NCBI GenBank assembly: GCA_001566295.1
Contig: KQ964257.1
Location: 434,001-498,000 of the forward strand
Direction of reading: 5' to 3'
DNA length: 64,000 nt
Source of the DNA: Microdochium bolleyi
Lineage: Eukaryota; Ascomycota; Sordariomycetes; Xylariales; Microdochiaceae
A program made the position numbers and the translations under genes. The notes beneath the pieces are model-generated. The model was not told the DNA's origin, did not search any database, and saw only the letters and a program-made list of their open reading frames with translations. How positions within the stretch are numbered: the first letter of the stretch is position 1; every line of letters begins with the position of its first letter. Positions 1 through 10,918 of this stretch are shown here, one piece after another.

Positions 1-772
1 ACCGAAGTCTTGAGCAATTGCCTTGCGCCCTCTGGACCCCAAGTCTGGCTAACGCTACATGACGCGTCGCACGGTCAGCAATGTACTCCACAAGAATGCC
101 CATACGGGGTCAGCTAACCGCCCCCGAGTGTCGCGTGAGCCAGCATGGCCCGTAGACGACGATGTGCGCGAGTCATGCAGCCATTCTGGAGTAGTCAATT
201 CAGCTCTGTGTTCAGGCAGGGAAATTATCGGGACGCACTGCGGAGGCGGCCCTGGAATGCCTAGAACGGACACAGGGATGCCCAAACCTCCAGAATGACT
301 ATCCGCTTAGAGCATCTGTTCTCGCAGCCCGAGCAGACCTCGGACCAGGACATCCCCAGGAGCGACCCAGACGTCCGGTTGCAAGCCGAGCTTTAAGCGG
401 AGAGGGTGGGGCAGAGGCCGAATCGAGCAACATTAAGCACCCGAAGGCCCCCGATGCCGCGCAACAGGGGCCGAGTTGGCAGGCACAAACCCCATGGGGC
501 AAGGTCAACCCCCTCGGAGCCTCCCCACGCACAGGAACCTCGTCTCCAGACTCCAGCCCTTGACGCACCACACCCCGGATCGGCACCCAGCTAGTCGCCC
601 ATCGCACGACTCGGCGCCTCGCATGCACCATGCTCCATCTCTATACAACTATATAACACGGGGCCCCAGACCCCCGGAATCTCCTCTCCTCTCCTGCAAC
701 AACTCGTACTCAGTCCTCGCCTCGGCACCCCCCACACCCAGCCACGAGCCACGACGCACGCAAGCCGCCACC
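1..772 (+). promoter_or_regulatory. Intergenic region and promoter of the first sugar transporter
   Basis: No convincing coding region is seen here. Open frames exist on both strands but lack consistent codon bias or recognisable motifs. A TATA-like element (tatataa) lies at 650-656, about 117 bases before the ATG at 773. It is followed by a pyrimidine- and CA-rich leader ending in a good fungal start context (gccaccATGa). The left part (1-600) may belong to the flank of a gene outside the window. Confidence 0.5.
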
Positions 773-2640
773 ATGAGCGCTGACACAGAGCCCAAGGTCG
801 TCGCCGCCAGCAAGAGCGATGTTCTGCACGACGAGGGCATCCCCGGCGACCAGCACCTCGCCGATCTCTCCAACGAGGAGGAGCGCAGCATCGGCAAGTG
901 GGCGGCCATCCGCCAGAACCCCTGGGCCTTCCTGTGGTGCCTCTACGGCGTCTGGACCATCATGCTCGTCAGCTTCGAGGGCCAGGCCGCCGGCATCGTC
1001 GTCGGAATCCCCCAGTTCCGCAAGGACTTTGGCACCCTCTACAACGGCGACTACGTCCTCGACACAAACTGGCAGGCCGCCTTCCAGGGCGGGCCCGGAG
1101 CCAGCCAGTTCTTCGGTGCCATCGGCGCCGGCCAGGTCGCTGACTGGATCGGCCGCCGCAACACCATCGCCGCTGCCCTCGTCGTGTCCTTTGCGGCCAT
1201 CACCGTCGAGGTTATCGCGACCACCAACGAGGTCTTCTTTGGCGGCAAGTTCCTCAACGGCTTTGCCATTGGTATCCTGCAGTCTGTGGGCGGTTCATAC
1301 ATCGGCGAGGTATGTATAAGGGAACTCTCAATCAGACGCTCTAGTCGTTGGAGACTAAACACTGACCTCCGAATTTGTGTAGATCGTCCCGCTCGCCCTC
1401 CGTGGTCTGACGACTTGCCTCATCGCCCTCGCCTTCACTCTCGGCCCCTTCATCGTGGCCCTCATTGTCAACTTCCACGGTAACACAGGCGATGCTTGGT
1501 CCTACCGTGCCATCTTCTGCTCTCAGTATGGCTTTGCAGCCATCGCGGCCGCGTTTGTGTTCTTTATGCCGGAGTAAGTGATGTGCCCACTTCCAGATAT
1601 TTTAGCCCCAAACTGACCAAACGCTTATCATCACAGGTCCCCTTGGTGGCTGGTTAGCAAGGGCCGCGACGAGAAGGCCCTGAAGTCTCTCCAGCGCCTT
1701 GGCTACTCCTCCACGGATGGCTCCGCCGCGAAGCGCCTCGCCAACATCAAGGTCACGCTGGAGGAGGTCAAGAAGGAGACCGACGGCGCCACGTACGCCG
1801 AGTGCTTCCGCGCCTCGAATCTGCGCCGCACCATCATTTCCATCACCCCGCTCGTCGCGCAGCAGTTCACCGGCATCGTCTTCGCGGCGTCGTACTCGAC
1901 GTACTACGCCCAGCTGGCCGGCTACAGCGTCGACGACTCGTTCAAGCTCCAGATCGTCCAGCAGGTGCTGTCCATGATTGGCAACATCATCTCGTGGCAG
2001 CTCATCGACAAGAGCGGCCGCCGCACCCTGACCCTGTATGGCACGATCGGCCTCACCGCGATCCTCTGGGTCATGGGCGGCCTGGCAGTTGGCGGCACCG
2101 CGCCGATGCTCAAGGGTGCTGTCGCGATGATTCTGATCTATTGCTGGCTATACAACGTCACCATCGGTACGTATTCCTCTTCGACCCACTGCCCATAAGC
2201 ATCGTGGTATTCGCCTTCCATGTATTGTTATCTTGAGACTAACAAAAACCCTTCTCCTCCTCACAGGTGCATCTGCCTACGTCTGCCTCGCCGAGACGGC
2301 CACCTCACGGCTGCGCGTCAAGACCTTCGCCATCGGCGTCGCCGTCAACTCCCTCTTCGGCATCTTCTGGTCCTTTGTGCTCCCTTACCTGTTCAACCCG
2401 GACCGCGGCAACCTCGGCGGCAAGCTCGGCTTCGTGTTCGGCGCCTTGTGCTTCCCGACTATCGCTTTTATATGGTGGTACCAGCCCGAGACCCGGCTCC
2501 GGAGCTACGAGGAGCTCGACGAGCTGTTCATGAACAAGGTCCCCGCGCGGCGCTTCTCGGAATACGTCACGGAGAGCCAGCGCCGCGGGGAGACGGCGCG
2601 GAGGGTCGAGGACGCGGCTGGCGCGAGCGAGAAGGTCTGA
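773..2640 (+). CDS. MFS sugar transporter, maltose/alpha-glucoside permease type
   Basis: Plasma-membrane sugar:proton symporter of the MFS sugar porter family, 543 residues. Exons 773-1309, 1383-1573, 1637-2166 and 2267-2640 join in phase (GE|IVPLALRG, PE|SPWW, G|GASAY). Family marks visible are the cytoplasmic GRRN loop after TM2, PESPWWLV after TM6, a second GRR-like loop (DKSGRRTL) and the terminal PETR...YEELDELF stretch. The N-terminus (ESP-rich tail, then KWAAIRQNPWAFLW) resembles fungal maltose permeases such as MalP/Agt1 relatives more than hexose carriers. The start has a good context (ccaccATGa) and a TATA box lies about 120 bases upstream. The next gene, on the opposite strand, is convergent and unrelated. 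Substrate is an inference; other disaccharides are possible. Confidence 0.9.
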
Positions 2641-2865
2641 GGGTGTGGACATTGGGGTGTCGGCCATACACGTGGGAAAGGAATGAACCGTACCGAATGT
2701 ATAGAACTAGTGTTAACAACATAATCTAAATTGCGCGCGGAGGCCACGAGCAGTCCGGCGCAGATCGCGCTCTACTCACTACGCATGCTTGATGATGAGG
2801 GAGTCTGCACAAACGACGTTTCTATGTAATGTCACATACAAGTATGTTTGCCAATTTATCATACA

Positions 2866-3858
2866 TCAGTAGTCCTCTTCATCCTGTGTCTTTCCTTCCA
2901 ACATGCTCTTCATAACATCAACGATCTCGTCCGCCTTGTGCACGATGAGACTAACATGCCCCTCCTCCTCCAGAACCCTGAAGTCAACGCCCTTCAAGTG
3001 CGGCACAGAGACCGTCGCCATCTCGAGCGGCACATTCACATCCTCGCCCCCGTGCCATACCACAACTTTTCCCTCGGGGACATCCACATCCTCGAGCCGG
3101 AACCCCCAGTCATTCCCGCACAGGACCTCGGCCTCGACAGCAGTACCCCGCGACCCCTGGCGGAACGCCTCGCTCATGGTAGCCCTGATCGCGTCGCGCG
3201 CGTGGCCCTCGTTGGCCCTCAGCACCTCGCTATCCGCCCGGGGCAGCATCAGCAGCATCAGGTCCATCATCTTGTCCAGTCGCCTCGTATCCCCCGTCAG
3301 ACACGCCTCCCGCGCGGCGGCCCCGACGCCCAGGCCGAACATGATCTCCGTGAGCCGCGGCCACATCCCGGCGATCTTGAACGTCCAGTGCGCCCGCAAC
3401 GCGTAGAACGTCCGGCACCGCGCCGTGAGATGCTGCGGCCAGAGGCCCGACACGACGCACACGCCCGCGCAGCGCGCCCGCAGGGTGCGGTCGTGGTGCC
3501 AGGTGGCCAGCGCGTACGGCGCGCCGCCGGAGACCCCGATGACGCCGAAGCGCTCGAGCTCGAGGTGGTCGGCGAGCGCGAGCACGTCGAGCGGCCAGTC
3601 GAGCAGCGTGCGGGACGCCGCTTCCGGGCGGACCGGCCACGACTTGCCCATCCCGGGGCGGTCGATGGCGATGATGCGCATGGCGTGTCTGACCGCGGCG
3701 TCGTGCAGGATCAGACCTTCGTTGCGGCTGCCGGGGAAGCCGTGGAAGTAGAACGCCGTGCTGTTGGCGGTGGCGGCCGGGTCGCCCCAGATCTTGAAGG
3801 CCAGGATGCGGCCGTCGGGCAGGGTGATGGAGTCCTCGATGCCTTTGGGAGTGTCCAT
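2866..3858 (-). CDS. Alpha/beta-fold hydrolase, soluble
   Basis: Single-exon gene of 330 residues, within the usual 280-340 for the family. The fold marks are in order: the oxyanion motif HGFPGSR near residue 50, the nucleophile elbow GVSGGAP (Ser), an acidic residue in HGGEDVNVP, and the final His in EEEGHVSL. This completes a Ser-Asp-His triad. No signal peptide is seen, so the protein is probably cytosolic. The open frame continues upstream to 4026, but I prefer the Met at 3858 because the residues beyond it look like untranslated leader and a conserved-looking MDTP...LPDGR start follows. It resembles proline iminopeptidase or epoxide-hydrolase-like carboxylesterases. Substrate is unknown, and nothing nearby suggests a pathway. 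Confidence 0.85.
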   Translation of the reverse strand: MDTPKGIEDSITLPDGRILAFKIWGDPAATANSTAFYFHGFPGSRNEGLILHDAAVRHAMRIIAIDRPGMGKSWPVRPEAASRTLLDWPLDVLALADHLELERFGVIGVSGGAPYALATWHHDRTLRARCAGVCVVSGLWPQHLTARCRTFYALRAHWTFKIAGMWPRLTEIMFGLGVGAAAREACLTGDTRRLDKMMDLMLLMLPRADSEVLRANEGHARDAIRATMSEAFRQGSRGTAVEAEVLCGNDWGFRLEDVDVPEGKVVVWHGGEDVNVPLEMATVSVPHLKGVDFRVLEEEGHVSLIVHKADEIVDVMKSMLEGKTQDEEDY

Positions 3859-5191
3859 CTTCTCGCTATTGGTGAGTCTAAAGTATGTGGCACTTGAACT
3901 GCCTGCACTCGCGCGTGGAAAAGGACGATGATGATTGTGGTGAGTCAGGTCAGCATGTTTCAGCTCGGCGGAGTTTTCGAAGAGCCCGATGCCGCCCGTA
4001 AGGCGGTCGAGGGGCGCCCGAGCCACTTTGTAATGTCTCAGACTTCTGTGCCGTGTGAGGCTGGCCCGGGAGGCAAGTTAGGCAGTCAGAAAGACTGAGA
4101 CATCTGGGGTCAGCAAGGTGCAAGTTGCGGTACAACGTGGGTCGATAGCTACGCGATTCCTAGGACAGACTTCGGGGGGAAGCTTTGCCCACACTGCATA
4201 GATGTCCTTCATAGAGGACTGTGAGTCTTCCCTCACGGTGTTCATTCCACAAGCACTCTTATTATGTGCCCTCCGTGGGTAAATGCTTTTGATTGTCCTG
4301 GAGACTATCAATAACATGAAGTTGATGTGTCGATAAATGCGACCCCAGCATGAAAGAATTGCATTATATAGATGATCTCGCTGAAATGGAAAGGCCTTTT
4401 CAACCTGAAGTTATGATTTAGATATGCTTGATGGCCATGACAATATCTTGGGTTTAAATCCGAGCGGACGTTTCCCATACTATAGATCACATTACAATAT
4501 ACCAGCCATGTGTCTGGGGAAGTGATCTAAGTCGTTGGAATAAGCACCGAGAATAGACTGAGACGGATCAGACACTCAAGAGTAATATTGTCCATGGCAT
4601 TCTCGGCAACCTCGCCATTGCCAATCTAATTTCCTTCTTGAAATCCACCATGAGCTTAGGATATTAGTCCACTTGTGAAAGTCTTGAAGACGTACGAAGC
4701 TAGGACAAATGTACCTGGAACATCTGCCTAACCGAGATCCGCAGCGTTCGTCAAGCTCACCATCTGATATGATGGCAATTCCATACACCTTAATTCCCCC
4801 TCTACATAGGAGACTCCAGCAATCAGAGCTGGGTTTCTACCTAGCCGTGCACTCGAGGCTGAGATGGGTACTGCTACCTTCTCTAGTTGTCACTCGTGCT
4901 GCTAGCAGCGGGTGAAAGGCCCCCCAGGAAGACGATGATGTCGGGGCAATCCCAGAGACCAAACTACCAAACCGCACAAGACCAGACAAGCCGAGTGGTC
5001 CATCAACCCGCTCGGACCGAAATCGCCAGATCCCCCTAACCACACTCAACGTGAATGTCACGAGAATGGCCCCACCCGAGGGCATCCACATCGGTCTCCG
5101 CGCCGGCAAAATTTTCTCAACCTTCATCCCCACAGCGATTCACGACAAAAGGTTTACGGCTCATCCTTGTCAGGGGATGAGCAGCTGTAGA
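3859..5191. other. Intergenic region, no gene seen
   Basis: About 1.3 kb between the hydrolase start and the tRNA. The short open frames in it show no codon bias and no motifs. The stretch 4300-4600 is more AT-rich than its surroundings. No tandem repeats or mobile-element ends were noticed. Confidence 0.5.
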
Positions 5192-5297
5192 TGACTTCGC
5201 TGGGGATCGAACCCAGAATCTCCTGATTGCAGTTTTGAATCCAAGTTGCAGTCTTGGACCGTCGTAGTCAGACGCCTTGCCATTGGGCCACGAAGCC
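5192..5297 (-). tRNA. tRNA-Arg (anticodon ACG) with a 34-base intron
   Basis: Reading the minus strand, the acceptor arm GGCTTCG (5297-5291) pairs with CGAAGTC (5199-5193), allowing one G-U. The D-arm region reads GTGGCCCAATGGCAAGGC. The anticodon arm TCTGA / TCAGG encloses loop CTACGAA with anticodon ACG at 5265-5263, and the T-arm carries GGTTCGATCC. A 34-base intron (5261-5228) interrupts after the base 3' of the anticodon, the canonical nuclear tRNA intron site. A-box and B-box promoter elements are therefore internal. Base 5192 supplies discriminator A. Confidence 0.9.
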
Positions 5298-5648
5298 GAT
5301 ATTGTTGAGATGGTTTAATGATTTGCACTGTGTTTATTCAAGTCCATATTCACGTGCGCTAAAGGCTTGGACAGATGCTTGCTCCTTCCAGGTACCGTGG
5401 ACATACAGCTCAGCGTCGGCAGAGGAGCCACATGGTGTGCTGGTAGTACACCACCACCGACCTATATGACATCTTCAAATCAGTTGCCAATGTCGCGAAA
5501 GTCGTTGTGAACGCGCACTGCGCGAAGTGTTCCATTTGGAAATAATAAAGATACAAAAGAGTATAAAGAATAGTGAATAGTTCAACTATCCGCTTTGGAC
5601 GCCACTCAGGTGCGAACTTCCAACATGAACCAAAAGCAAAAAAATCTC

Positions 5649-6810
5649 CTATTTTGAGATCCACTTCCTTTGGTTCACCGCGCTCGTCTTTAAGTGCTCG
5701 TACATCTCGCCGTAGTCCTTGCATACGTGCTTGGCATCCCAGCCGTCGCTCCCCGTGAGGTCCGGGTTGCCCGGGAAGGTGGTCTGCTGGCCCTCGAGCG
5801 CAACGTCGCCACAGCACATGAGGCTCTGGCGCAGGTAGTCGAAGCAGTGGCCGACGTGCCAGATCTGCTCCGCGCTGAGCGGCTTCGGGTTGTCGAGGCG
5901 CAGGGAGGAGTAGGCCTCTGCGATAGAGTGCTACAGGTGCGGAAAGGGCAAATGGTTAATTAGGAACGGAGGAAGATGAAGAGTGGGCAGGGAGACTCAC
6001 GAGGCAGTGCAGCTGGTGCGTCATGGAAGTGGTCGCGACGTAATCGTCGTCCTCGTAGTCGTTGAGCTTGGTGGGAAGGTTGTCGTACCGGCTGGGGTCG
6101 ACAATGTTGACGTATCCGAGTCCAGCTAGAAAAGAAGAATTACGCCGAGTCAGTGAACAAGTTTTCCGTGTTCTTATGGTCATTAACATTGCGCAGCGAC
6201 TTACGAGGTACCAGGTCGATCCACTTGTTCTTTGTCGCGTCCGTGAAGAACTCGCTGGCGTTCTCGGGCATAAACCCAGGATCTGGCGTGAACGTCACAA
6301 TCTTTTGGGAAACTGGCAGATCGGCGTAGCGTCAGCCGAATCATTCGAAACATCACGTTTGAAATGCCACAGTCACCGGAAAAACTCACACTCTGGTGCA
6401 AACCCAGTCAAATCGCCCGCGCCTTCCCAGAAGTGCTCCCTCCCCCGCTGCGGCCGGAATAGCAGCAGAAAGATAATCATGGCCAGTAGGCCCGTGTCGA
6501 TCAGCCACCTGTGCTCCTTCATCGCGGCGAGGAAGCCGCCCCTGGAGGACGACGACCTCCGCCGCCGCATCGGCCTTGAGTGCATGTAGTCTCCCTCTTC
6601 GACGAGGCTGAGTCTGATGTGCCGCTCGGTCTCGCTGTCGACGTCGGTTACGGATCCCTCCTCCTCGTCCTCCTCGTCATGCCGGTCGTGGCGCGGGCGT
6701 AGTGGGTGATGCGGTTGGAACTGGTGCTGGCTGTGTGGTGTCGCGGGGAAGTTGAGCGAGACTGTGTCGAAGTGCGCGGGCGACTTGAGGTCGTCGGTGG
6801 AATACATCAT
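5649..6810 (-). CDS. DUF3328 / UstYa-family oxidase-like membrane protein
   Basis: 311 residues from exons 6810-6390, 6312-6205, 6125-6001 and 5930-5649; all junction phases agree. An acidic, Arg-rich cytosolic N-terminus of about 100 residues is followed by one TM segment (LIDTGLLAMIIFLLLF). The lumenal DUF3328 domain carries both signature motifs: HQLHCL at the end of exon 3 and HVGHCFDYLRQ in exon 4. In ustiloxin and related pathways these HxxHC motifs bind metal, and UstYa/UstYb-type proteins carry out oxidative cyclisation of peptides or other oxidations. The C-terminal region (VCKDYGEMYEHLK) also fits the family. No peptide-precursor gene, peptidase or second DUF3328 gene is seen nearby, so this copy appears to stand alone. 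Its substrate is unknown. Confidence 0.88.
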
Positions 6811-8491
6811 GATGGAGTGATTGTGCTTCTTGACGGATGCGGGCTGTGGGCTGAACGAAGTCTCTCCCGGTGGTTATCGTAGATGCCCCTAATGGTCCGG
6901 GCGATTTGTGAGTTTGCCGCCGTTTCGGGCTAGTTGTGTCTTGGGTCCCAGGAATGCAAGCGATTCGCTGGTCGGGCTGAGGAGATCAACTCCAGGAAGA
7001 AGGCGGGACAGAAAGTGAGCGTGGTCTGGTCGAGAGAGCGTCGAGTGTGCGAACTAGTAGCAACGGACCAGCCGCAAGGACGAAAAGAAGGCGATGACGG
7101 AATGCGTGGCAGCAACAAAATGAAGCTGCAGAGGAAAGAGAGAGAGAGAGAGTAGCAAAGCGCCGTGGGATCTCCAGTGTTAAAACCAGACCCCACGAAA
7201 CAAGACATGTCGCAACCCTGGCCACGGTGGCATTGCCACCCTTGCGAGCCTCTCTTTGCCCGCAACAATAGTGCACAACATAGCAGTGGCCCCATCGAAA
7301 ACCGAATCTCGAACAGGGAATAAGCCTGCAGGGGTTGGTTTCACGGTGTTGAAGTGTGCCCTGTTGTACAGAGCAGCCAATCAGAAGTCATGTTTCAGGG
7401 GCCGGTTTCCAGTCTGGGCGTCAGAGCCTGAAACGAGGCTTGGACAGGGCTCGGGCATTTCAGGTGTGGATCAGTCCAGAGCATGTTATAGGTAAGGTAG
7501 TCAACTACCTACGGTGAATAATAAGATAGCCCAAACGAATGATCCCCTGATTCGACTCACCTTATACAGGGTGATTCTGGAGAATGTTGGCGGCGAATGG
7601 CGCAGCCTCAGATCGCGAAACATGAATAAACACAGTGTTTCGTTCCTTTGAATCCAGTGTTTTGTTTCACAGCCAACGCGTCACCTCTGCTGTTGAAATC
7701 ATCTCCGTCCTTGCAGATGGTGCTTCCGGCGTTTGGAGAAGGATAGTAATACACCGACCTGGAGAGCTTTTCTACAGTGTCTACAATAGCGTACTCATTG
7801 CTCAAATTTCGTGGCAGGCTTCAGAGGTGAAACATATTCCATGACGCTGATTGCGAGGGCGGGAAATATAACTTTGCTAAAGTATTTGCCTGATGGTGTG
7901 TTGCAGTTTCAACATCATCTCGCCGCATATCCAATGATCGATCGGAATTTATCGTGAGACTCTTCTTCGTCAGGGTCGTCCGCAGCCTCGTGCCGGGCGT
8001 ACTCGCGCAAGGCGGCTGTGCAACTCGTCGAACTGCTTCTCCGAACACGCACCAGGGACCAAACTACTTGCGAGCGGTCGGACCTGGCTTTGGAATTGTG
8101 AATGAAGAGGGTTTGGTATGGACTGGCAGATACCGAAACGCAGCTGGCCCGGCTAGCCCATCTGAGAGTGTCACCAGTTTTGACATCTCCTTTATCCGCA
8201 GCGTGGCTCAAGGCCATGCTTCTCCTGCAGTACCAACACAATGCTCGCAGTGAAGAACGTGAAGCGCTCAATCAGTGATTTGGACAACGCGTACCGAGCC
8301 GCTCGTGCCCAACTACCTTACAGCCTCGTCTCTGCTCTACCTGTCTACAAGAAGGAGTAAGGTTTCACCGTCCCGCGCTTCGCATCGCTGGCTCAAGTCA
8401 CCAGAAGGAACCTGGTTACAGCCTGGTCGGGCAGAACAAGGCAGAAGCTCGTAGAACCGGCTGCGCTTAGGGACTCTTTTTATTATTATTT
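6811..8491. other. Intergenic region, no gene seen
   Basis: Upstream region of the DUF3328 gene and downstream region of the esterase gene. A short GA microsatellite lies at 7135-7153. The open frames on either strand (for example around 7000-7300 and 7900-8270) lack codon bias, conserved motifs and plausible splice sets, so none is called. Confidence 0.5.
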
Positions 8492-9604
8492 TCAACTACT
8501 CGAAGGCCGACAACCCAGAGCTCCGCATAGCCTCGCAGCAGTGAACTGTGTCATTGCACGTGCCACTGGGGACTCTCGGATCGGCTTCAGTGTAAGGAAC
8601 GCGTGCATTGTGCCCTCGGCTCGGACGACAGAGGCGTCCACGCCTGCTTTACACATCCTCTCCCCGAACGCAAGACCCTCATCCAGGAGGACGTCAGACC
8701 CAGAGAGGACGATCGTCGTCGGTGGGAATTGAGCCAGCACACTGTCGGAAAGGAACGTGAGCGGCGAGGTCAACGGTGTCTTCCTGTCCTCCTTGTTCGG
8801 CAGGAATGCCCCAATCATCCAATCCATGCTGGCTTCTGTGAGGAAAGGACCGTCCTTGTACTTCTCGTACGAAGGAAGCTTCTTGTGTGTCTCGGTGACC
8901 GGATAGAACATGACGATATGCGCAATAGTAGCTGGGAGGTGGCGCTCCAAAGCCAGCTGCATGAGCGCTATAGTAAAGTGACCTGCCGCCCGAAAAGTTA
9001 GCCCATCGGTCCAGCAACAAGTATCGGGCCCCAGGCACTGAAGTGACGTACCTCCTACACTATCGCCTGCCAGGGCAATCGGGCCTGAAGTCAGGAGGTC
9101 ATAGTCGTCCCCATGGGTCACCAGGTGATGCAGGGCCTCGTAGGTCTGCTCGAACTGGAACGGATATTGCTTGTCTGGTGCTGGTGTGTAGTAGGGGAAC
9201 ACGATTGCCGCTCCTGTCTGTCTTGCGAGATCCTCCAGCTGCGCAGCATACACGGTGGGACTATGCAGAACAGGCGGTTCAGCAAAAGATTCCGAGTCGG
9301 AATGACGGGGTCTCGAGGGCTCGATGAGGTCGTCTTACCTGCCAAGGATCCATCCGCCACCATGCAGGTAGTAGACCATGGGCAGTTTCTTGCCAGCCAG
9401 CGATTTTGACCTTACAATGGTCACGGCCGTCGGGCCGTACTCGCCAGGGACTTGTATCGCCTCCGTCACCGTGTCTGCCGCTGGGTCGCCCTTCTGGAGC
9501 TGTTCGAGTCCCTCGCGGGCCTCGACGAAGCTTACAGTCTCTGGGCCTGGCTCGCCGGCGATGACGCCAGCGAATGCTGCATTTTGCACGTCGAGGAATG
9601 CCAT
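8492..9604 (-). CDS. HSL-type alpha/beta-hydrolase (esterase/lipase family)
   Basis: 321 residues from exons 9604-9339, 9260-9052 and 8982-8492. Hormone-sensitive-lipase family features appear in order: the oxyanion motif HGGGWILG at the first splice junction, the nucleophile elbow GDSVGG spanning the second junction, an acidic residue in SGSDVLLDEG and the catalytic His in MHAFL. Together they give a complete Ser-Asp-His triad. Introns are 78 and 69 bases with standard GT..AG ends. No signal peptide is present, so the enzyme is probably cytosolic, hydrolysing short-chain esters or acetylated small molecules. It lies just outside the catabolic cluster at 10.9-31 kb, and I see no evidence that it belongs to it, though an esterase would not be out of place there. 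Confidence 0.87.
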
Positions 9605-10444
9605 GGTTGTCTATTCAATCGGTCGTTCTCTTGCTCGTGGCCTCAGTATGAGCAAGACCTCGTGCGATTGGGATATTATAGTGCCACTGCCTACAGGACA
9701 ACGACATGGTGGACCGCAGCTATTTCAAGCGTGCAGCTTATCTCATTTGGGGTCACCCCCAGTTTCTCCACATCGCCTTATCCATGGAGAGGGGCTCTTG
9801 TCATCACGTAAGTACACTCAGGTACGCTCAGATAGGGCGTCGGATCCTTTGCCGGTTGCTCCCCGGAGGATTACCGGTGCGGGGAACTGCGTGTGGATAA
9901 CGAGACGCGGCACATACATCCACACATTGACACATCGCATCGATTGCATGGAGACTGTGCGTCGGTGCTGCCAGACAGAGTCACAGAACTACGGGGCATT
10001 TTCTATTTGCAAATGCCACTTGGTCCGGTATCCGCAGCACAGTGCTCTTTTCCATGGCGCCTCATTCCCGTGCTGTCTGCTTTGGGGAGTTCCCCGCGAA
10101 TGGTTATTAAGGTTTCCGGCCCAGTTTCCGCGGTGTTCCTCGGCCAGCGCGTCTGGCAAATAATGCCAGCCAGATAGTAATCTCTTATCACAGTGTCTAG
10201 TCTCATCGATTAGGCACCATGCTGGAAATCCTCTAGACACGGGACTCTGCAACCTACCAGCCTCCGCAACTGTCTTTGGGGGCTAGAACGGACGAAACTT
10301 GGGCAGTAGCGTGATAGCAGAAGGCCGATCGGAATTTGAAAGATAGCAGCTAGACCCTCGTAATGCCACCAATGTCCTTCCCTTTGTCCCCAAAATCGAC
10401 TGGTAGTGTGGCTCTGCCCTGTAAGGTTGAATCCCTTTTCCCTT
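9605..10444. other. Intergenic region, no gene seen
   Basis: Probable promoter side of the HSL-type esterase. The open frames here run antisense to the esterase or are short, and none has supporting motifs. The region ends at a relic copy of the dienelactone hydrolase promoter and start (10445-10637). Confidence 0.45.
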
Positions 10445-10637
10445 ACAGGTCTGCCGGCTTTGTGAGAGCCCGGTCTTCCATGTCTCGGGTTGGAGGGAGG
10501 GGGTGGCTTAGAGGGCTACAGCGGTAGTACTCTGTAGTCCGTCTAGTTAATGTAGCCTTAGAGGGAGGGGAGCGCTTATACTAGCGTATGCTACCGACTT
10601 TATCGGGGAGCGTCGGGGAGGGTGTGCCGTACGGTTA
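10445..10637 (-). pseudogene. Inverted relic of the dienelactone hydrolase 5' end and promoter
   Basis: Read on the minus strand, this segment matches the promoter and first codons of the DLH gene at 13417, in opposite orientation. The relic ATG is at 10481-10479 and encodes MEDRALTKPADL followed by a stop; the intact gene encodes MEDRVLAKPADLCC. A 38-base block at 10522-10559 is identical to the reverse complement of 13241-13278. About 60 bases present in the intact promoter are missing here. Outside the identical block many differences are C:G to T:A changes (for example accgg to atcgg, cgccg to cgtcg), as expected after RIP or 5-methylcytosine decay. Homology fades just after the early stop, so the rest of the copy has been lost. 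Confidence 0.8.
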
Positions 10638-10918
10638 AAGACTACTGACGCCGCATACGCCACGCTGAACTCTTATCGAACCTAGAGTTGGAGGCCCAGG
10701 CATGCACCCCTGTTTCCCCGATTGTTCCTAAGCTTACTCTGGCTTGTCTGTTGCGAGATCGAGCAGCCGCAACAACTGCCCAGCCATGCTCATAGATATG
10801 CTTGTATATAACATTCCTTGGATACCACATTACTGCAATGCTCTTTTCTCCAAAGCCAGTCTGAAACCATCGCCAGAACCGGACTTCCCTCTGTGATCCC
10901 TCGATAACGTCCTCAATC

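Noticed and set aside
5649..9604. A RiPP (ustiloxin-like) cluster formed by the DUF3328 gene and its neighbours
   Set aside because: No precursor peptide, second DUF3328 gene, peptidase or tyrosinase was found; the neighbouring hydrolase and esterase alone do not support it.
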